The notes: generated by a model from the letters alone, not told the origin. A stretch of DNA of 64,000 nt from an uncultured Chryseobacterium sp. (GCA_913776245.1 CAJYLO010000002.1:1-64000), one strand, 5' to 3'; shown: positions 1 through 9,913, counted from the first letter of the stretch. Program-made: numbers and translations.

Positions 1-165
1 TGGCAATTTTGAACGCTGTAAGAAATAAGATTATTCACAGGATTTTCGCACTCGCTAAAAATGGAAAATCCTATGAAAAAAATTATATAAATAGTTTGAA
101 TATGTCATAGAAATCGGAATGACAAAATTATGTTTTTATGTTGAATCCTGTTTTATGTTGAATTT

Positions 166-270
166 GCAGCCCGACTTGAGCGGAAATCCTTTTTTGCTTG
201 CGTTTCAAGTTTTAATTAATCTGAAGTCTTCTGCAAAAAAGATTGGGAGCGGAAGGCGGAAATAGCTGCC
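166..270 (-). repeat. dispersed hairpin repeat family A, copy 1
   Basis: gcagcccgacttgagcggaaatccttttttgc...gcaaaaaagattgggagcggaaggcgg...agctgcc; similar copies at 22041, 45372 and 50872. Confidence 0.8.
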
Positions 271-336
271 ATAAAAACAATGACAAATTGCTATTCGACA
301 CAGTCAAAAGCTGTCCAAATCAACACAATCACAAAT

Positions 337-1614
337 TTAATTCAAAACTTCTTTTAATCGGTCTTTGTTCAATCGGTTTTCCCAATTGGAAACAACAACT
401 GTGGCCACCGCATTCCCAATAACATTGGTCAACGCACGGCATTCTGACATGAACTTATCAATCCCGAGAATCAGAGTCATTCCGGCAATCGGAACTTCCG
501 GCACAACTGTTAAAGTTGCCGCCAACGTGATAAATCCTGCGCCTGTAACGCCAGCTGCACCTTTGGAACTCAGCATCGCCACCAAAAGCAAACCGAGCTG
601 ATGTTCCAGAGTCAAATCGATGTTACAGGCCTGAGCGATGAACAACGCCGCCAAAGTCATATAAATATTAGTGCCGTCGAGATTGAAAGAATAACCGGTC
701 GGAACCACCAAACCAACAACACCTTTGTCACAGCCTGCGTTTTCCATCTTTTTCATCAGTCCGGGAAGTGCAGGCTCTGACGAACTTGTTCCCAAAACCA
801 GAAAAATCTCTTCTTTGATGTACTTCAGAAATTTGAAAATATTGAACCCGTTATACCAGGCCACGCTTTCTAAAATCAAAACAACGAACAACGCAGAAGT
901 CACGTAAAATGTTCCGACCAGCATTGCCAGATTTTTGAGCGATTCCACACCATATTTGCCAATTGTAAAGGCCATTGCTCCGAAAGCACCGATTGGTGCG
1001 AGTTTCATCAGGATTTCCACAATTTTGAAAATCGGAATTGTCAATGTCTGAAGAAAATCGAAAACAGGATAACTTTTCTCTGAAGTCAGCGCTAAAGCAA
1101 CTCCAAATAAAATCGCAACCAAAAGCACCTGTAAAATGTTATCACCAGTTAACGGACTAAATAAAGTTTCCGGAATAATATTGAAAATAAAACTGACCAA
1201 GGAATTATCGTGCGCGGCTTTGACATATTTCTCAACTTCTGCACCGTTCAGAGTATTTGGGTCAATATTTAATCCTTTTCCCGGCTGAACGATATGGCTG
1301 ACAATCATTCCGATTATCAAAGCTAAAGTGGAAAATGTAAAAAAGTAAATAAATGCTTTCCCGGCAACTCTTCCCACTTTTTTAAGGTCGCTCATTCCGG
1401 CAATTCCCGTGGAAACAGTCAGGAAAATAACCGGTGCAATAATCATTTTCACCAGCTTGATAAAGCCTTCGCCAAGCGGTTTCATTTTTTCGCCCAAATC
1501 GGGATAAAAATAACCGAGAGAAACACCGAAAACAATCGCAATCAATACCTGAATGTAGAGCAGCTGATAGAATTTTTTCGGTTTAGGAGGTTTTTGTTCA
1601 ATGTCCAAATTCAT
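337..1614 (-). CDS. dicarboxylate/amino acid:cation symporter (DctA/GltP family)
   Basis: 425 aa multi-TM protein with SDF-family motifs ([35 protein letters not shown]). Confidence 0.93.
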   Translation of the reverse strand: MNLDIEQKPPKPKKFYQLLYIQVLIAIVFGVSLGYFYPDLGEKMKPLGEGFIKLVKMIIAPVIFLTVSTGIAGMSDLKKVGRVAGKAFIYFFTFSTLALIIGMIVSHIVQPGKGLNIDPNTLNGAEVEKYVKAAHDNSLVSFIFNIIPETLFSPLTGDNILQVLLVAILFGVALALTSEKSYPVFDFLQTLTIPIFKIVEILMKLAPIGAFGAMAFTIGKYGVESLKNLAMLVGTFYVTSALFVVLILESVAWYNGFNIFKFLKYIKEEIFLVLGTSSSEPALPGLMKKMENAGCDKGVVGLVVPTGYSFNLDGTNIYMTLAALFIAQACNIDLTLEHQLGLLLVAMLSSKGAAGVTGAGFITLAATLTVVPEVPIAGMTLILGIDKFMSECRALTNVIGNAVATVVVSNWENRLNKDRLKEVLN

Positions 1615-1653
1615 AAAAGGAGCTTATCTTACAAATTTAGAATTGTTTATGAA

Positions 1654-2094
1654 TTATATCGTGTTGTTCCTGATTTTTTCTGCAATTATTTCGCAGGAAT
1701 CGTCCAGCATTTTGTAAACTTTATCAAAACCATCGATTCCGCCAAAATATGGGTCCGGAACTTCCAATTCGTTATCGAGAATCAATCTGATTTTATGTTT
1801 TTGGGAATCGTCTGCCATTTTCAGAACATCCTGATAATTGTTTTTGTCCATACAGAAAATCAGATCAAACTCATCTAAATCTGATTTTTTGATGGGTCGT
1901 GATTTTTGCATCGAAATGTCGATTCCATTTTTGAAAGCGGTCTTTACAGAACGTTCGTCGGGACCGCTACCTTCTTGATAATTGATGGTTCCGGCACTGT
2001 CTATGAAATAACTATCATCGAGCTTAGATTTTAAAATTCCTTCTGCCAAAGGACTTCTGCAAATATTACCGAGGCAGACCATTAGTATTTTCAT
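1654..2094 (-). CDS. low molecular weight protein-tyrosine phosphatase
   Basis: N-terminal MVCLGNICRSPLAEG P-loop and C-terminal VPDPYFGG. Confidence 0.92.
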   Translation of the reverse strand: MKILMVCLGNICRSPLAEGILKSKLDDSYFIDSAGTINYQEGSGPDERSVKTAFKNGIDISMQKSRPIKKSDLDEFDLIFCMDKNNYQDVLKMADDSQKHKIRLILDNELEVPDPYFGGIDGFDKVYKMLDDSCEIIAEKIRNNTI

Positions 2095-2202
2095 AACTTA
2101 TTTGTAAGATGTAAAAAGTGAAAAGTAAAAATGACTATAAATTTACTGATTTATCCATTTAATTAATATTTGGGAATAACAATTAACAGATGTTATTTCA
2201 AA

Positions 2203-2287
2203 AAGCCCTTCGACAAGCTCAGGGTGACATCTCGAATACTAACCACAATTATTTAAGCATTGTCAGGCTGAGCCTGTCGAAGCCTTT
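2203..2287. repeat. long imperfect inverted repeat (cttcgacaagctcag.../...ctgagcctgtcgaag)
   Basis: ~25 bp arms, mostly complementary, about 33 bp loop, between divergent genes. Confidence 0.7.
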
Positions 2288-2361
2288 ATTAGTAAAAGAG
2301 ATAAGCCAATAAATTTAAAATAAAAAAAAGAATTCAAAATTGATTGGTTCATTAAATTTTA

Positions 2362-2381
2362 ATCGTAATATTGCAATATTA
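2362..2381. promoter_or_regulatory. putative ArsR operator 1
   Basis: Perfect 16-bp palindrome TAATATTGCAATATTA (2366-2381), 10 bp before the arsR start codon; ATCGTAATATTGCAATA recurs at 2738. Confidence 0.7.
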
Positions 2382-2391
2382 AATTATAAAA

Positions 2392-2718
2392 GTGGGGGCA
2401 ACCAAAACAGAACATTTTACCGAGCAGCAAAACAGAATTGCCAGCATCGCAAAAGCTTTAGGGCATCCGGCGAGAATTGCCATCATCGAATATTTGATGA
2501 AAGTGAATGAATGCATCTGTGGAGATATCGTGAATGAACTTCCGCTAGCTCAGCCAACGGTTTCACAACATTTGAAAGAACTCAAAAATGCGGGAATCAT
2601 TAAAGGAAATATCGAAGGTAATTCAATTTGCTATTGTATTGATGAAAAAGTAATCGAAATTATTAATTTTTATTTTTCAAAAGTCATCGAAACCGTTTCT
2701 AAAGAAAAATGTTGTTAA
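2392..2718 (+). CDS. arsR: ArsR/SmtB family transcriptional regulator
   Basis: wHTH with LGHPARIAIIEYL and LPLAQPTVSQHLKELKNAGI; CxC (ECICGD) metalloid-site-like motif; GTG start. Confidence 0.9.
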   Translation: MGATKTEHFTEQQNRIASIAKALGHPARIAIIEYLMKVNECICGDIVNELPLAQPTVSQHLKELKNAGIIKGNIEGNSICYCIDEKVIEIINFYFSKVIETVSKEKCC

Positions 2719-2737
2719 ACTTTTTTTGAAATACAAT

Positions 2738-2754
2738 ATCGTAATATTGCAATA
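2738..2754. promoter_or_regulatory. putative ArsR operator 2
   Basis: Exact 17-bp direct repeat (ATCGTAATATTGCAATA) of operator 1, upstream of the DUF6428-like gene. Confidence 0.6.
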
Positions 2755-2785
2755 AACCAAATAATTAATTTAAAATCTTACTAAT

Positions 2786-3250
2786 ATGACTCTTGAACAA
2801 ATCAAAGCGATACTTTCGACACTGGAAAATGTAGAATTTCAGTTGGAAAACGGAACTTTCGTACCGGAACACTTCCACGTTACTGAAGTTGGTCAAATCA
2901 CAAAAAACTTCATTGATTGCGGCGGTACGATTCGAAATGAAAAAGTCGTTAATTTCCAGCTCTGGAATGCCGATGACTATGAACATCGCCTTAAACCCGG
3001 AAAATTACTCAACATCATCAGACTTTCGGAAGAAAAACTGGGCATCGAAAATTCTGAAATCGAAGTAGAGTATCAATCTGATACAATTGGAAAATATGAT
3101 TTAGAATTTAATGGACAACATTTTATTTTGAAAAATAAAACAACAGCTTGTCTGGCTCAGGATGCCTGCAAAATTCCGACAGAAAAAACAAAAAGGAATT
3201 TATCCGAGTTAAGTTCTAACTCCTGCGCTCCCGGAAGTGGATGTTGCTAA
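2786..3250 (+). CDS. DUF6428-like ars-operon protein with Cys-rich C-terminus
   Basis: Position between arsR and arsC; C-terminal SCAPGSGCC. Confidence 0.7.
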   Translation: MTLEQIKAILSTLENVEFQLENGTFVPEHFHVTEVGQITKNFIDCGGTIRNEKVVNFQLWNADDYEHRLKPGKLLNIIRLSEEKLGIENSEIEVEYQSDTIGKYDLEFNGQHFILKNKTTACLAQDACKIPTEKTKRNLSELSSNSCAPGSGCC

Positions 3251-3261
3251 ATAAAAAAATT

Positions 3262-3678
3262 ATGAGTAAAAAAATCTTGGTGCTTTGTACGGGAAACAGT
3301 TGCAGAAGCCAGATTGCAGAAGGCTATCTAAGATATTTTGCAAAAGAAAAAGCGAAAATTTACAGCGCTGGCGTAGAAACTCACGGTGTGAATCCAAAAG
3401 CCATTGCGACAATGAAAGAAGACGGAATCGACATTTCCATTCATACTTCCAATAATATCGAGGAATATAAAAACATCGCCTTTGATTTTGTCATTACGGT
3501 TTGTGATAACGCCAAAGAACGATGTCCATTCTTTCCCTCAAAAGCTGTAAAATTTCATCATAATTTTCCTGATCCGGCAAAGACTACCGGAACTGAAGAT
3601 GAGATATTGGAAGAATTTAGAAAAGTCAGAGAACAAATCAAGAATTATTGTTTTAAATTCGTCAAAGAAAATCTTTAA
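3262..3678 (+). CDS. arsC: arsenate reductase, LMW-PTP-like ArsC
   Basis: KILVLCTGNSCRSQIAEGYLR, VITVCDNAKERCPFFP; internal ATG at 3262 preferred to 3241. Confidence 0.88.
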   Translation: MSKKILVLCTGNSCRSQIAEGYLRYFAKEKAKIYSAGVETHGVNPKAIATMKEDGIDISIHTSNNIEEYKNIAFDFVITVCDNAKERCPFFPSKAVKFHHNFPDPAKTTGTEDEILEEFRKVREQIKNYCFKFVKENL

Positions 3679-4169
3679 TGAACTTCATAATCAAACCCTT
3701 AGAAGCAAATCATCAGACTAAAGTTTTAGGAATCTATAAGCTAGGCATAGAAACTAAAAATGCGACTTTCAATACCACTGTTCCAACTTGGGAAGAATGG
3801 GACAAAGGTCATTTTCAGCATTCCAGATTTGTAGTAGAAACAGGAAATAACATTGCAGGCTGGATTGCTATAAGTCCGGTTTCAACTCGTTGCAGTTATT
3901 CAGGCGTTGCGGAAGTGAGTGTTTATATTCATCCGAATTTTAATGGATTAGGATTGGCTTCTGAACTGATGAAAATTTTAATTTCTGAAAGTGAAAACAA
4001 TGGAATCTGGACACTACAGTCTAGTATTTTCCCGGAAAACAAAGCCAGCATAAAACTTCATGAGAAATTCGGATTCAGAAAAGTCGGCTACCGGGAAAAG
4101 ATTTCTAAATTGGATGGCGTTTGGAGAGATACGATTCTTTTTGAAAAACGGAGCCTGAACATATTATAA
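3678..4169 (+). CDS. GNAT N-acetyltransferase, phosphinothricin acetyltransferase/ArsN-like
   Basis: YSGVAEVSVYIHPNFNGLGLASELMKILI, HEKFGFRKVGYREK; start overlaps arsC stop. Confidence 0.8.
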   Translation: MNFIIKPLEANHQTKVLGIYKLGIETKNATFNTTVPTWEEWDKGHFQHSRFVVETGNNIAGWIAISPVSTRCSYSGVAEVSVYIHPNFNGLGLASELMKILISESENNGIWTLQSSIFPENKASIKLHEKFGFRKVGYREKISKLDGVWRDTILFEKRSLNIL

Positions 4170-4173
4170 CAAA

Positions 4174-4197
4174 AAAGTCTGAACAATTTCAGACTTT
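4174..4197. terminator. bidirectional intrinsic terminator between convergent genes
   Basis: AAAGTCTGAA-CAAT-TTCAGACTTT hairpin. Confidence 0.75.
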
Positions 4198-4202
4198 AAT
4201 TA

Positions 4203-5657
4203 TTAATGAGCAATTTTCTCTTTAAGATCCTTGATGTATTTCTTCAATTCTTTATCAATTTTGGAAACATCCCGAATCGTGTCGCAAGCGTACATCACGG
4301 TTGAGTGATCTTTGCCGCCCATTTCCTCACCGATTTTTGTGAACGTTGCATTCGTATATTCTTTAGCAAAATACATTGCCAGCTGTCTCGGCAAAGCGAT
4401 TTCTCTTTTTCTTGTTTTAGATAACAGCTGCTCTCTCTGGATTCCGAAGTAATCACAGATAACCTCCTGAATATAAGGAATATTAATGGTTTTTTTCTGA
4501 GTAGTCGCCAGCTTATTGATGGTATCTTTTAAAAGATCAAGACTGAAATCTGATTTGTAAACTGTAGAGTAAGCAATTACTGCATTCACAACTCCGATCA
4601 GTTCTCTAACGCCATTGGTTTTAACTTCTGAAGCCAGATAATCCAGCATATCATCGGTTAGTTCTATTCCGTCACGGCTTAACTTATCAACGATGATTTT
4701 TCTTCTGGTTTCGAAATTTGGCGATTTGATTTCTGCTGAAAGACCCCATTTGAAACGGGAAATAATTCTTTCCTGTGTATCCAGAATATCCGCCGGCGCT
4801 TTATCAGAGGTCAATATGATTTGTTTGCCGTTCTGGTGCAGATAATCAAAAATATGGAAGAAACTGTCCTGCGTTGCTGCTTTACCGGACAGAAACTGAA
4901 TATCATCGATAATCAAAACATCAATCATCTGATAATAGTTCTGGAAGTCTGTTTTGTTCTGGGATTTAGCTGCTTTTACAAAATCCTGGATAAATTTTTC
5001 CGAAGACTGATAAAGGACAACTTTATCAGGAAAAGAAGCTTTTACTTCCAAACCTATTGCCTGAGCAAGGTGCGTTTTTCCTACACCATAACCGCCGTAA
5101 ACAAACAGCGGGTTAAAAGCTGTTGCACCAGGTCTTTTTGCAATCGATTTTGCAACCGTGCAGGCAAACTTGTTGCTTTCGCCTTCTACGAAATTATCAA
5201 AAGACTGATCTGCTTTAAGGTTAGAATCAATATTGATTTTTTTGATTCCTGGAACGACAAAAGGATTAATGTTATTTTCCTTAATAACCGGTCTTGCTTC
5301 CTGAATTTTGGGTGCCTGTGTAGAAATCCCCTTTACATTTACAGTGATTGGTTTTTCCTTTCCTGCAGGCTTATTTTCCATCACGGAATACCACAATTTC
5401 ACCCCTTTACCGATATTTTTTTTGAGCGCAGCAGACAGTAAAGACAGATAATTGTCCTCAATATATTCTTTGTAAAAATCGCTGGGAACTAGCAACGTAA
5501 GATTATTGTTCACCAAAGAAATTGGCTGAACCTTATCAAATAATAAGTCGAAAGAATTTTCTAACTTTTTGAGGTCTGTGTTATCCTCCGCTGCGTTTAG
5601 ATTGTCCCTCATGAATTGGAGACACCTATCCCAGATCAATACTAAATTTTCATTCAT
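4203..5657 (-). CDS. dnaA: chromosomal replication initiator protein DnaA
   Basis: NPLFVYGGYGVGKTHLAQAIG Walker A, LIIDDIQFLSGK, GGKDHSTVMYACDTI DNA-binding signature. Confidence 0.98.
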   Translation of the reverse strand: MNENLVLIWDRCLQFMRDNLNAAEDNTDLKKLENSFDLLFDKVQPISLVNNNLTLLVPSDFYKEYIEDNYLSLLSAALKKNIGKGVKLWYSVMENKPAGKEKPITVNVKGISTQAPKIQEARPVIKENNINPFVVPGIKKINIDSNLKADQSFDNFVEGESNKFACTVAKSIAKRPGATAFNPLFVYGGYGVGKTHLAQAIGLEVKASFPDKVVLYQSSEKFIQDFVKAAKSQNKTDFQNYYQMIDVLIIDDIQFLSGKAATQDSFFHIFDYLHQNGKQIILTSDKAPADILDTQERIISRFKWGLSAEIKSPNFETRRKIIVDKLSRDGIELTDDMLDYLASEVKTNGVRELIGVVNAVIAYSTVYKSDFSLDLLKDTINKLATTQKKTINIPYIQEVICDYFGIQREQLLSKTRKREIALPRQLAMYFAKEYTNATFTKIGEEMGGKDHSTVMYACDTIRDVSKIDKELKKYIKDLKEKIAH

Positions 5658-5762
5658 TTTTCTGCTGCTATTACCGGTAAGATTTTAGTTTTTTTAGAAG
5701 AAGACAAATATCCAATTATTAATTTTTATAAAAAAATTTTTTAGCTATTGATTATTTAAAAA

Positions 5763-5770
5763 TATATTTG
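5763..5770 (+). promoter_or_regulatory. Bacteroidota -7 element TATATTTG
   Basis: TAnnTTTG match upstream of the thioesterase gene. Confidence 0.45.
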
Positions 5771-5792
5771 TATGAATTATTATTGGCTTAAA

Positions 5793-6203
5793 ATGATACA
5801 TACAACCCACTCAATAAGAGTACGTTACGGAGAAACCGATCCTATGAAATATGTCTATTACGGAAACTATGCAGAATATTTTGAAGTAGCGAGAGTTGAG
5901 CTTTTCCGCAGTCTCGGAATATCTTATGATGAGATAGAAAAGCGTGGGATTTTTCTCCCCGTTTCGGAATATAAAATCAAATATCTGAAACCTGCACTTT
6001 ATGATCAGCTTCTGGAGATTCATACCTACATCAGAAAAATACCCGGAGTTAAAATTGAATTCGATTATGAGATCTATAATGAAGACAAAATAAAAATAAC
6101 CGAAGCATCCACAACCCTGTTTTTTCTGGATGCCCAAAACAATAAAATCTCCAGATGCCCCTCTTTTTTGATGGAATTAATTGAAAAGCACTGGAAAATT
6201 TAA
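5793..6203 (+). CDS. acyl-CoA thioesterase (YbgC/FadM-like hotdog fold)
   Basis: VRYGETDPMKYVYYGNYAEYFEVARVELFRSLG. Confidence 0.9.
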   Translation: MIHTTHSIRVRYGETDPMKYVYYGNYAEYFEVARVELFRSLGISYDEIEKRGIFLPVSEYKIKYLKPALYDQLLEIHTYIRKIPGVKIEFDYEIYNEDKIKITEASTTLFFLDAQNNKISRCPSFLMELIEKHWKI

Positions 6204-6272
6204 TTTTTGCTCAAAATTTGTATTGACTCATTAGACGACTTAACTTACAGATAATCAACAAATATTAGTCTA

Positions 6273-6794
6273 ATGAAAAATACGATCTTTTTGCTCGCAT
6301 GTTTTTTCCTTTTCTCCTGCGTAAGAAATGACATGGACCTGAAAACACTTCAGGGGCTCATTAGCAAAAGCAATTACACCAATAAGCTAAGCATTAATGG
6401 CGAGATGAAGTTTTATAACGAGGCGGGAAAAACAGATATCAGGTTTGAGGATTATCTTAAAAAGTATAATGTTACTACGTTGGTTGCCGGTGATTTTAAT
6501 CATGATGGCGAAGAAGACTACTTGGCCAATGTAAGTAATAATTTTAATAAAGCATCCTTTGCACCTTCGGAATATTTTCCTATTATTATCATTCTGAAAA
6601 GCGGAAATTATTTTATTTTCAAGCTGGATAAATTCTTTGGTGCAAAATCTGTCGGAACAAAGCTTAAGATCAGTGACAAAGATTACATTCTTCTGTTTTC
6701 TAAAGATCGCGATAATAACAATAGTATTAAAAAAGATACGCTTAATTTTGAGAATAACACAATCGCCGCTTTTGAAAAAAACAAGAATAATTAA
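6273..6794 (+). CDS. hypothetical lipoprotein
   Basis: Signal peptide with FFLFSCVRN lipobox; FG-GAP-like GDFNHDGEEDYLANV. Confidence 0.65.
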   Translation: MKNTIFLLACFFLFSCVRNDMDLKTLQGLISKSNYTNKLSINGEMKFYNEAGKTDIRFEDYLKKYNVTTLVAGDFNHDGEEDYLANVSNNFNKASFAPSEYFPIIIILKSGNYFIFKLDKFFGAKSVGTKLKISDKDYILLFSKDRDNNNSIKKDTLNFENNTIAAFEKNKNN

Positions 6795-6803
6795 ATATAT
6801 ATA

Positions 6804-8558
6804 ATGAAGAAACTATTATTAATTCCTTTAATACTTGTATTCTATTCAATTTTTTCTCAGCAGAAAACGTTCTGTAATCCTATTAATATAGATTACGGCT
6901 ATACGCCTTTCGAGGTTTTTTCGAAACAAGGAAAACACCGTGCAACGGCTGATCCGGTTATTGTCAACTTCCAGAAAAAACTATTTCTGTTTTCTACCAA
7001 TCAGGAAGGTTACTGGTACTCTGATGATATGCTGAACTGGAAATTTGTTTACAGAAAATTCCTGCGGGACAACAAATATACCCATGATCTTAATGCTCCT
7101 GCAGTCTGGGCGATGAAAGATACATTATATGTCTTCGGCTCTACTTGGGAACAGGATTTTCCGATCTGGAAAAGCACCAATCCGACAAAAGACGATTGGA
7201 AAATTGCTGTTGACACTTTAAAAGTGGGTGCCTGGGATCCGGCATTTCATTATGATGAGGATAAAAATAAATTGTATCTTTATTGGGGTTCCAGTAACGA
7301 ATGGCCGCTTCTTGGAACCGAAGTCAAAACCAAAACTTTGCAGTCGGAAGGTTTCGTAAAGCCTGTCATCAGACTAAAGCCGGAAGATCATGGCTGGGAA
7401 AGATTCGGAGAATATAACGATAATGTTTTTCTTCAGCCATTTGTGGAAGGCGCCTGGATGACCAAATACAAAGACAAATATTATCTGCAATACGGCGCAC
7501 CAGCAACGGAATTCAGTGGTTATTCTGATGGCGTCTATGTTTCCAAAAACCCTTTAGAAGGTTTTGAATATCAGCAGCACAATCCATTTTCTTACAAACC
7601 GGGAGGTTTTGCAAGAGGCGCAGGCCACGGTGCAACTTTTCAGGATAATTTTGGAAACTGGTGGCATATTTCCACGATTTTCATTTCTACAAAAAATAAT
7701 TTTGAAAGACGATTAGGAATTTGGCCGACAGGATTTGATAAAGATGATGTGATGTACACCAACACCGCTTATGGCGACTATCCTACTCTTCTTCCTCAAT
7801 TTGCTCAGGGAAAAGATTTTTCAAAAGGGTTATTTCCGGGTTGGATGTTACTCAATTATAATAAACCAGTACAGGTCTCTTCGACTTTGGGTGGCTATCA
7901 TTCCAATTATGCAGTGGATGAGGACATCAAGACTTATTGGTCTGCCAAAACCGGAAATGCCGGCGAATGGTTCCAAACTGATCTTGGAGAAGTTTCAACG
8001 ATTAATGCGATTCAGGTCAATTATGCGGATCAGGATGCAGAGTTTATGGGCAAAACGCTGGGCAAAATGCATCAGTATAAAATCTACGGCTCCAATGACG
8101 GCAAAAGCTGGAAAGTAATTGTTGACAAATCAAAAAACCAAACCGATGTTCCGCACGACTACATCGAATTGGAAACACCTGCGAAAGCCAGATTCCTGAA
8201 AATGGAAAACCTGAAAATGCCAACAGGTAAATTTGCACTAAGCGGTTTCCGGGTTTTTGGAAAAGGAGCCGGAATGAAACCTGGGAAAGTTCAGAACTTC
8301 GTGCCATTGAGAGCTGACCCCAAAAAATATGGCGAAAGAAGGAGCATCTGGATGAAGTGGCAGCAAAATCCTGATGCTGACGGCTATGTCATTTATTGGG
8401 GAAAATCACCGGACAAATTATACGGAAGCATTATGGTTTACGGCAAAAACGAATATTTCTTTACGGGAGCAGACAGAACAGATGCATATTATTTTCAGAT
8501 TGAGGCGTTTAATGCCAATGGAATCTCCGAAAGAACGGAAGTTATAAAATCAGAATAA
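6804..8558 (+). CDS. secreted family 43-like glycoside hydrolase with discoidin (F5/8C) and FN3-like C-terminal domains
   Basis: Signal peptide; HRATADPVIVNF, APAVWAM, GAWDPAFHYDEDKNKLYLYWGSS; DLGEVSTINAIQVNY discoidin-like segment. Confidence 0.85.
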   Translation: MKKLLLIPLILVFYSIFSQQKTFCNPINIDYGYTPFEVFSKQGKHRATADPVIVNFQKKLFLFSTNQEGYWYSDDMLNWKFVYRKFLRDNKYTHDLNAPAVWAMKDTLYVFGSTWEQDFPIWKSTNPTKDDWKIAVDTLKVGAWDPAFHYDEDKNKLYLYWGSSNEWPLLGTEVKTKTLQSEGFVKPVIRLKPEDHGWERFGEYNDNVFLQPFVEGAWMTKYKDKYYLQYGAPATEFSGYSDGVYVSKNPLEGFEYQQHNPFSYKPGGFARGAGHGATFQDNFGNWWHISTIFISTKNNFERRLGIWPTGFDKDDVMYTNTAYGDYPTLLPQFAQGKDFSKGLFPGWMLLNYNKPVQVSSTLGGYHSNYAVDEDIKTYWSAKTGNAGEWFQTDLGEVSTINAIQVNYADQDAEFMGKTLGKMHQYKIYGSNDGKSWKVIVDKSKNQTDVPHDYIELETPAKARFLKMENLKMPTGKFALSGFRVFGKGAGMKPGKVQNFVPLRADPKKYGERRSIWMKWQQNPDADGYVIYWGKSPDKLYGSIMVYGKNEYFFTGADRTDAYYFQIEAFNANGISERTEVIKSE

Positions 8559-8585
8559 ATAACAAATTTTAACGGATAAAAAATC

Positions 8586-8625
8586 AAGCTTTTGAAGTAA
8601 TTCTTCGAAAGCTTTTTTATTTTTT
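8586..8625 (+). terminator. intrinsic terminator after the GH43 gene
   Basis: AAGCTTTTGAAG-TAATT-CTTCGAAAGCTT followed by a T tract. Confidence 0.75.
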
Positions 8626-8788
8626 AACATTATTTTTTACGATTTTTCAATTGATATAAATTCAACAAATTCAAAACTAACATTAAAACTTATTAATAAA
8701 GCCGATTTTTATTCGAAAAAAACACAACATTTTTTCTTTAATTAAAATAATTTTATAATTTTATAATAAATAAGAGAATTAAGAGCGA

Positions 8789-9913
8789 ATGGAGTTTTTT
8801 CTGACATCAGAAGATAATGATGACCGACCGATTTACATTACCGGGAATTTTAATAAATGGAATCCGAAAGATTCAAAATTCAGAATGGAAAAGATGGATG
8901 ACAGTAACTATCATATTAACATTCCTGATGAATTATTAAATGATGAGATAGAATATAAGTTTACAAAAGGTGGCTGGCAAAATGTAGAAATTGACAAATA
9001 TGACAACATTACGCCCAACAGGAAAGTAAAAAAAGAAAAACATAAAAGCCGCAATCTTGTAGAAAAGTGGCGACTGAACTGGGGTCCGTTCAAACAGGAA
9101 TTTTTCCCGATTGTGGAATTGGTAGATGATGAATTTTATATCCCTCAGTTGGACAGGACGAGAAAAATCTGGGCTCTTTTGCCTTATGATTATTATAATT
9201 CCGGGAAGCATTATCCGGTTTTGTATCTGCAGGATGCACAGAATTTATTCAATGACGGTTCCGAATTTGGAAACTGGGAGATTGATAAAAAGCTCGCACT
9301 TCTCGCAGAATACGGACGAGGCGATTTAATCGTCATTGCAGTAGAACACGGCGAAGATGACCGAATCAAAGAATATGTTTTTGATAACGAAGATGTGACA
9401 AAAAATGCGGAAGGAAAAAAGTATCTTAGATTCATTACAGATACATTGAAACCTTGGATTGATAAAAATTATCGAACAAAAAAAGACCGGGAAAATACTG
9501 GAATTGGAGGAAGTTCTTTAGGTGGTTTGATTAGCATTTATGGAGGATTTCTTTATCCTGAAGTCTACTCCAAATTGCTGATTTTTTCGCCATCACTTTG
9601 GGTAGAGCCGGAAAACAATTTTCCGATGATAAGGTTCGAAAATCCTTATAAACTGAAGGTTTATCTCTACGGTGGTAAAAAAGAAGGCTCCCGAATGGTG
9701 GGAAGAATAAGATTATTTGAAAAGGCTTTAAAAAAATTAACAACTCAGAAATCATTTGACTTTGAAGTCAGAACGAACATCAATGACCAGGGAACACACC
9801 AGGAATTTTTCTGGTCGCAGGAATTTCCAAGAGCCGTAGAATGGCTTTACATTGACAGTCTGGAAAGTCCTGTGAAAGCCAAAAATGAATTAGAAGATAA
9901 TTTAAATCAATAG
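8789..9913 (+). CDS. alpha/beta hydrolase (enterochelin-esterase-like) with N-terminal CBM48/AMPK-type domain
   Basis: IYITGNFNKWNP...; YPVLYLQDAQNLF, GIGGSSLGGLISIYGG nucleophile elbow. Confidence 0.85.
   Translation: MEFFLTSEDNDDRPIYITGNFNKWNPKDSKFRMEKMDDSNYHINIPDELLNDEIEYKFTKGGWQNVEIDKYDNITPNRKVKKEKHKSRNLVEKWRLNWGPFKQEFFPIVELVDDEFYIPQLDRTRKIWALLPYDYYNSGKHYPVLYLQDAQNLFNDGSEFGNWEIDKKLALLAEYGRGDLIVIAVEHGEDDRIKEYVFDNEDVTKNAEGKKYLRFITDTLKPWIDKNYRTKKDRENTGIGGSSLGGLISIYGGFLYPEVYSKLLIFSPSLWVEPENNFPMIRFENPYKLKVYLYGGKKEGSRMVGRIRLFEKALKKLTTQKSFDFEVRTNINDQGTHQEFFWSQEFPRAVEWLYIDSLESPVKAKNELEDNLNQ

Noticed and set aside
166-270. Family A repeat as an insertion sequence or MITE with target-site duplications
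   Set aside because: No clear target duplication or transposase relation could be seen; kept only as a dispersed hairpin repeat.
1594-1878. 94 aa plus-strand ORF over the dctA-like/LMW-PTP junction
   Set aside because: Antisense to the 3' part of the LMW-PTP gene; no family signal.
4821-5441. 206 aa plus-strand ORF opposite dnaA
   Set aside because: Fully antisense to a confidently identified gene; Cys/Phe-rich low-plausibility composition typical of antisense frames.
5658-5800. oriC next to dnaA
   Set aside because: AT-rich spacer but no cluster of TTATCCACA-type DnaA boxes seen; the single TTATTCACA at 31-39 is insufficient.
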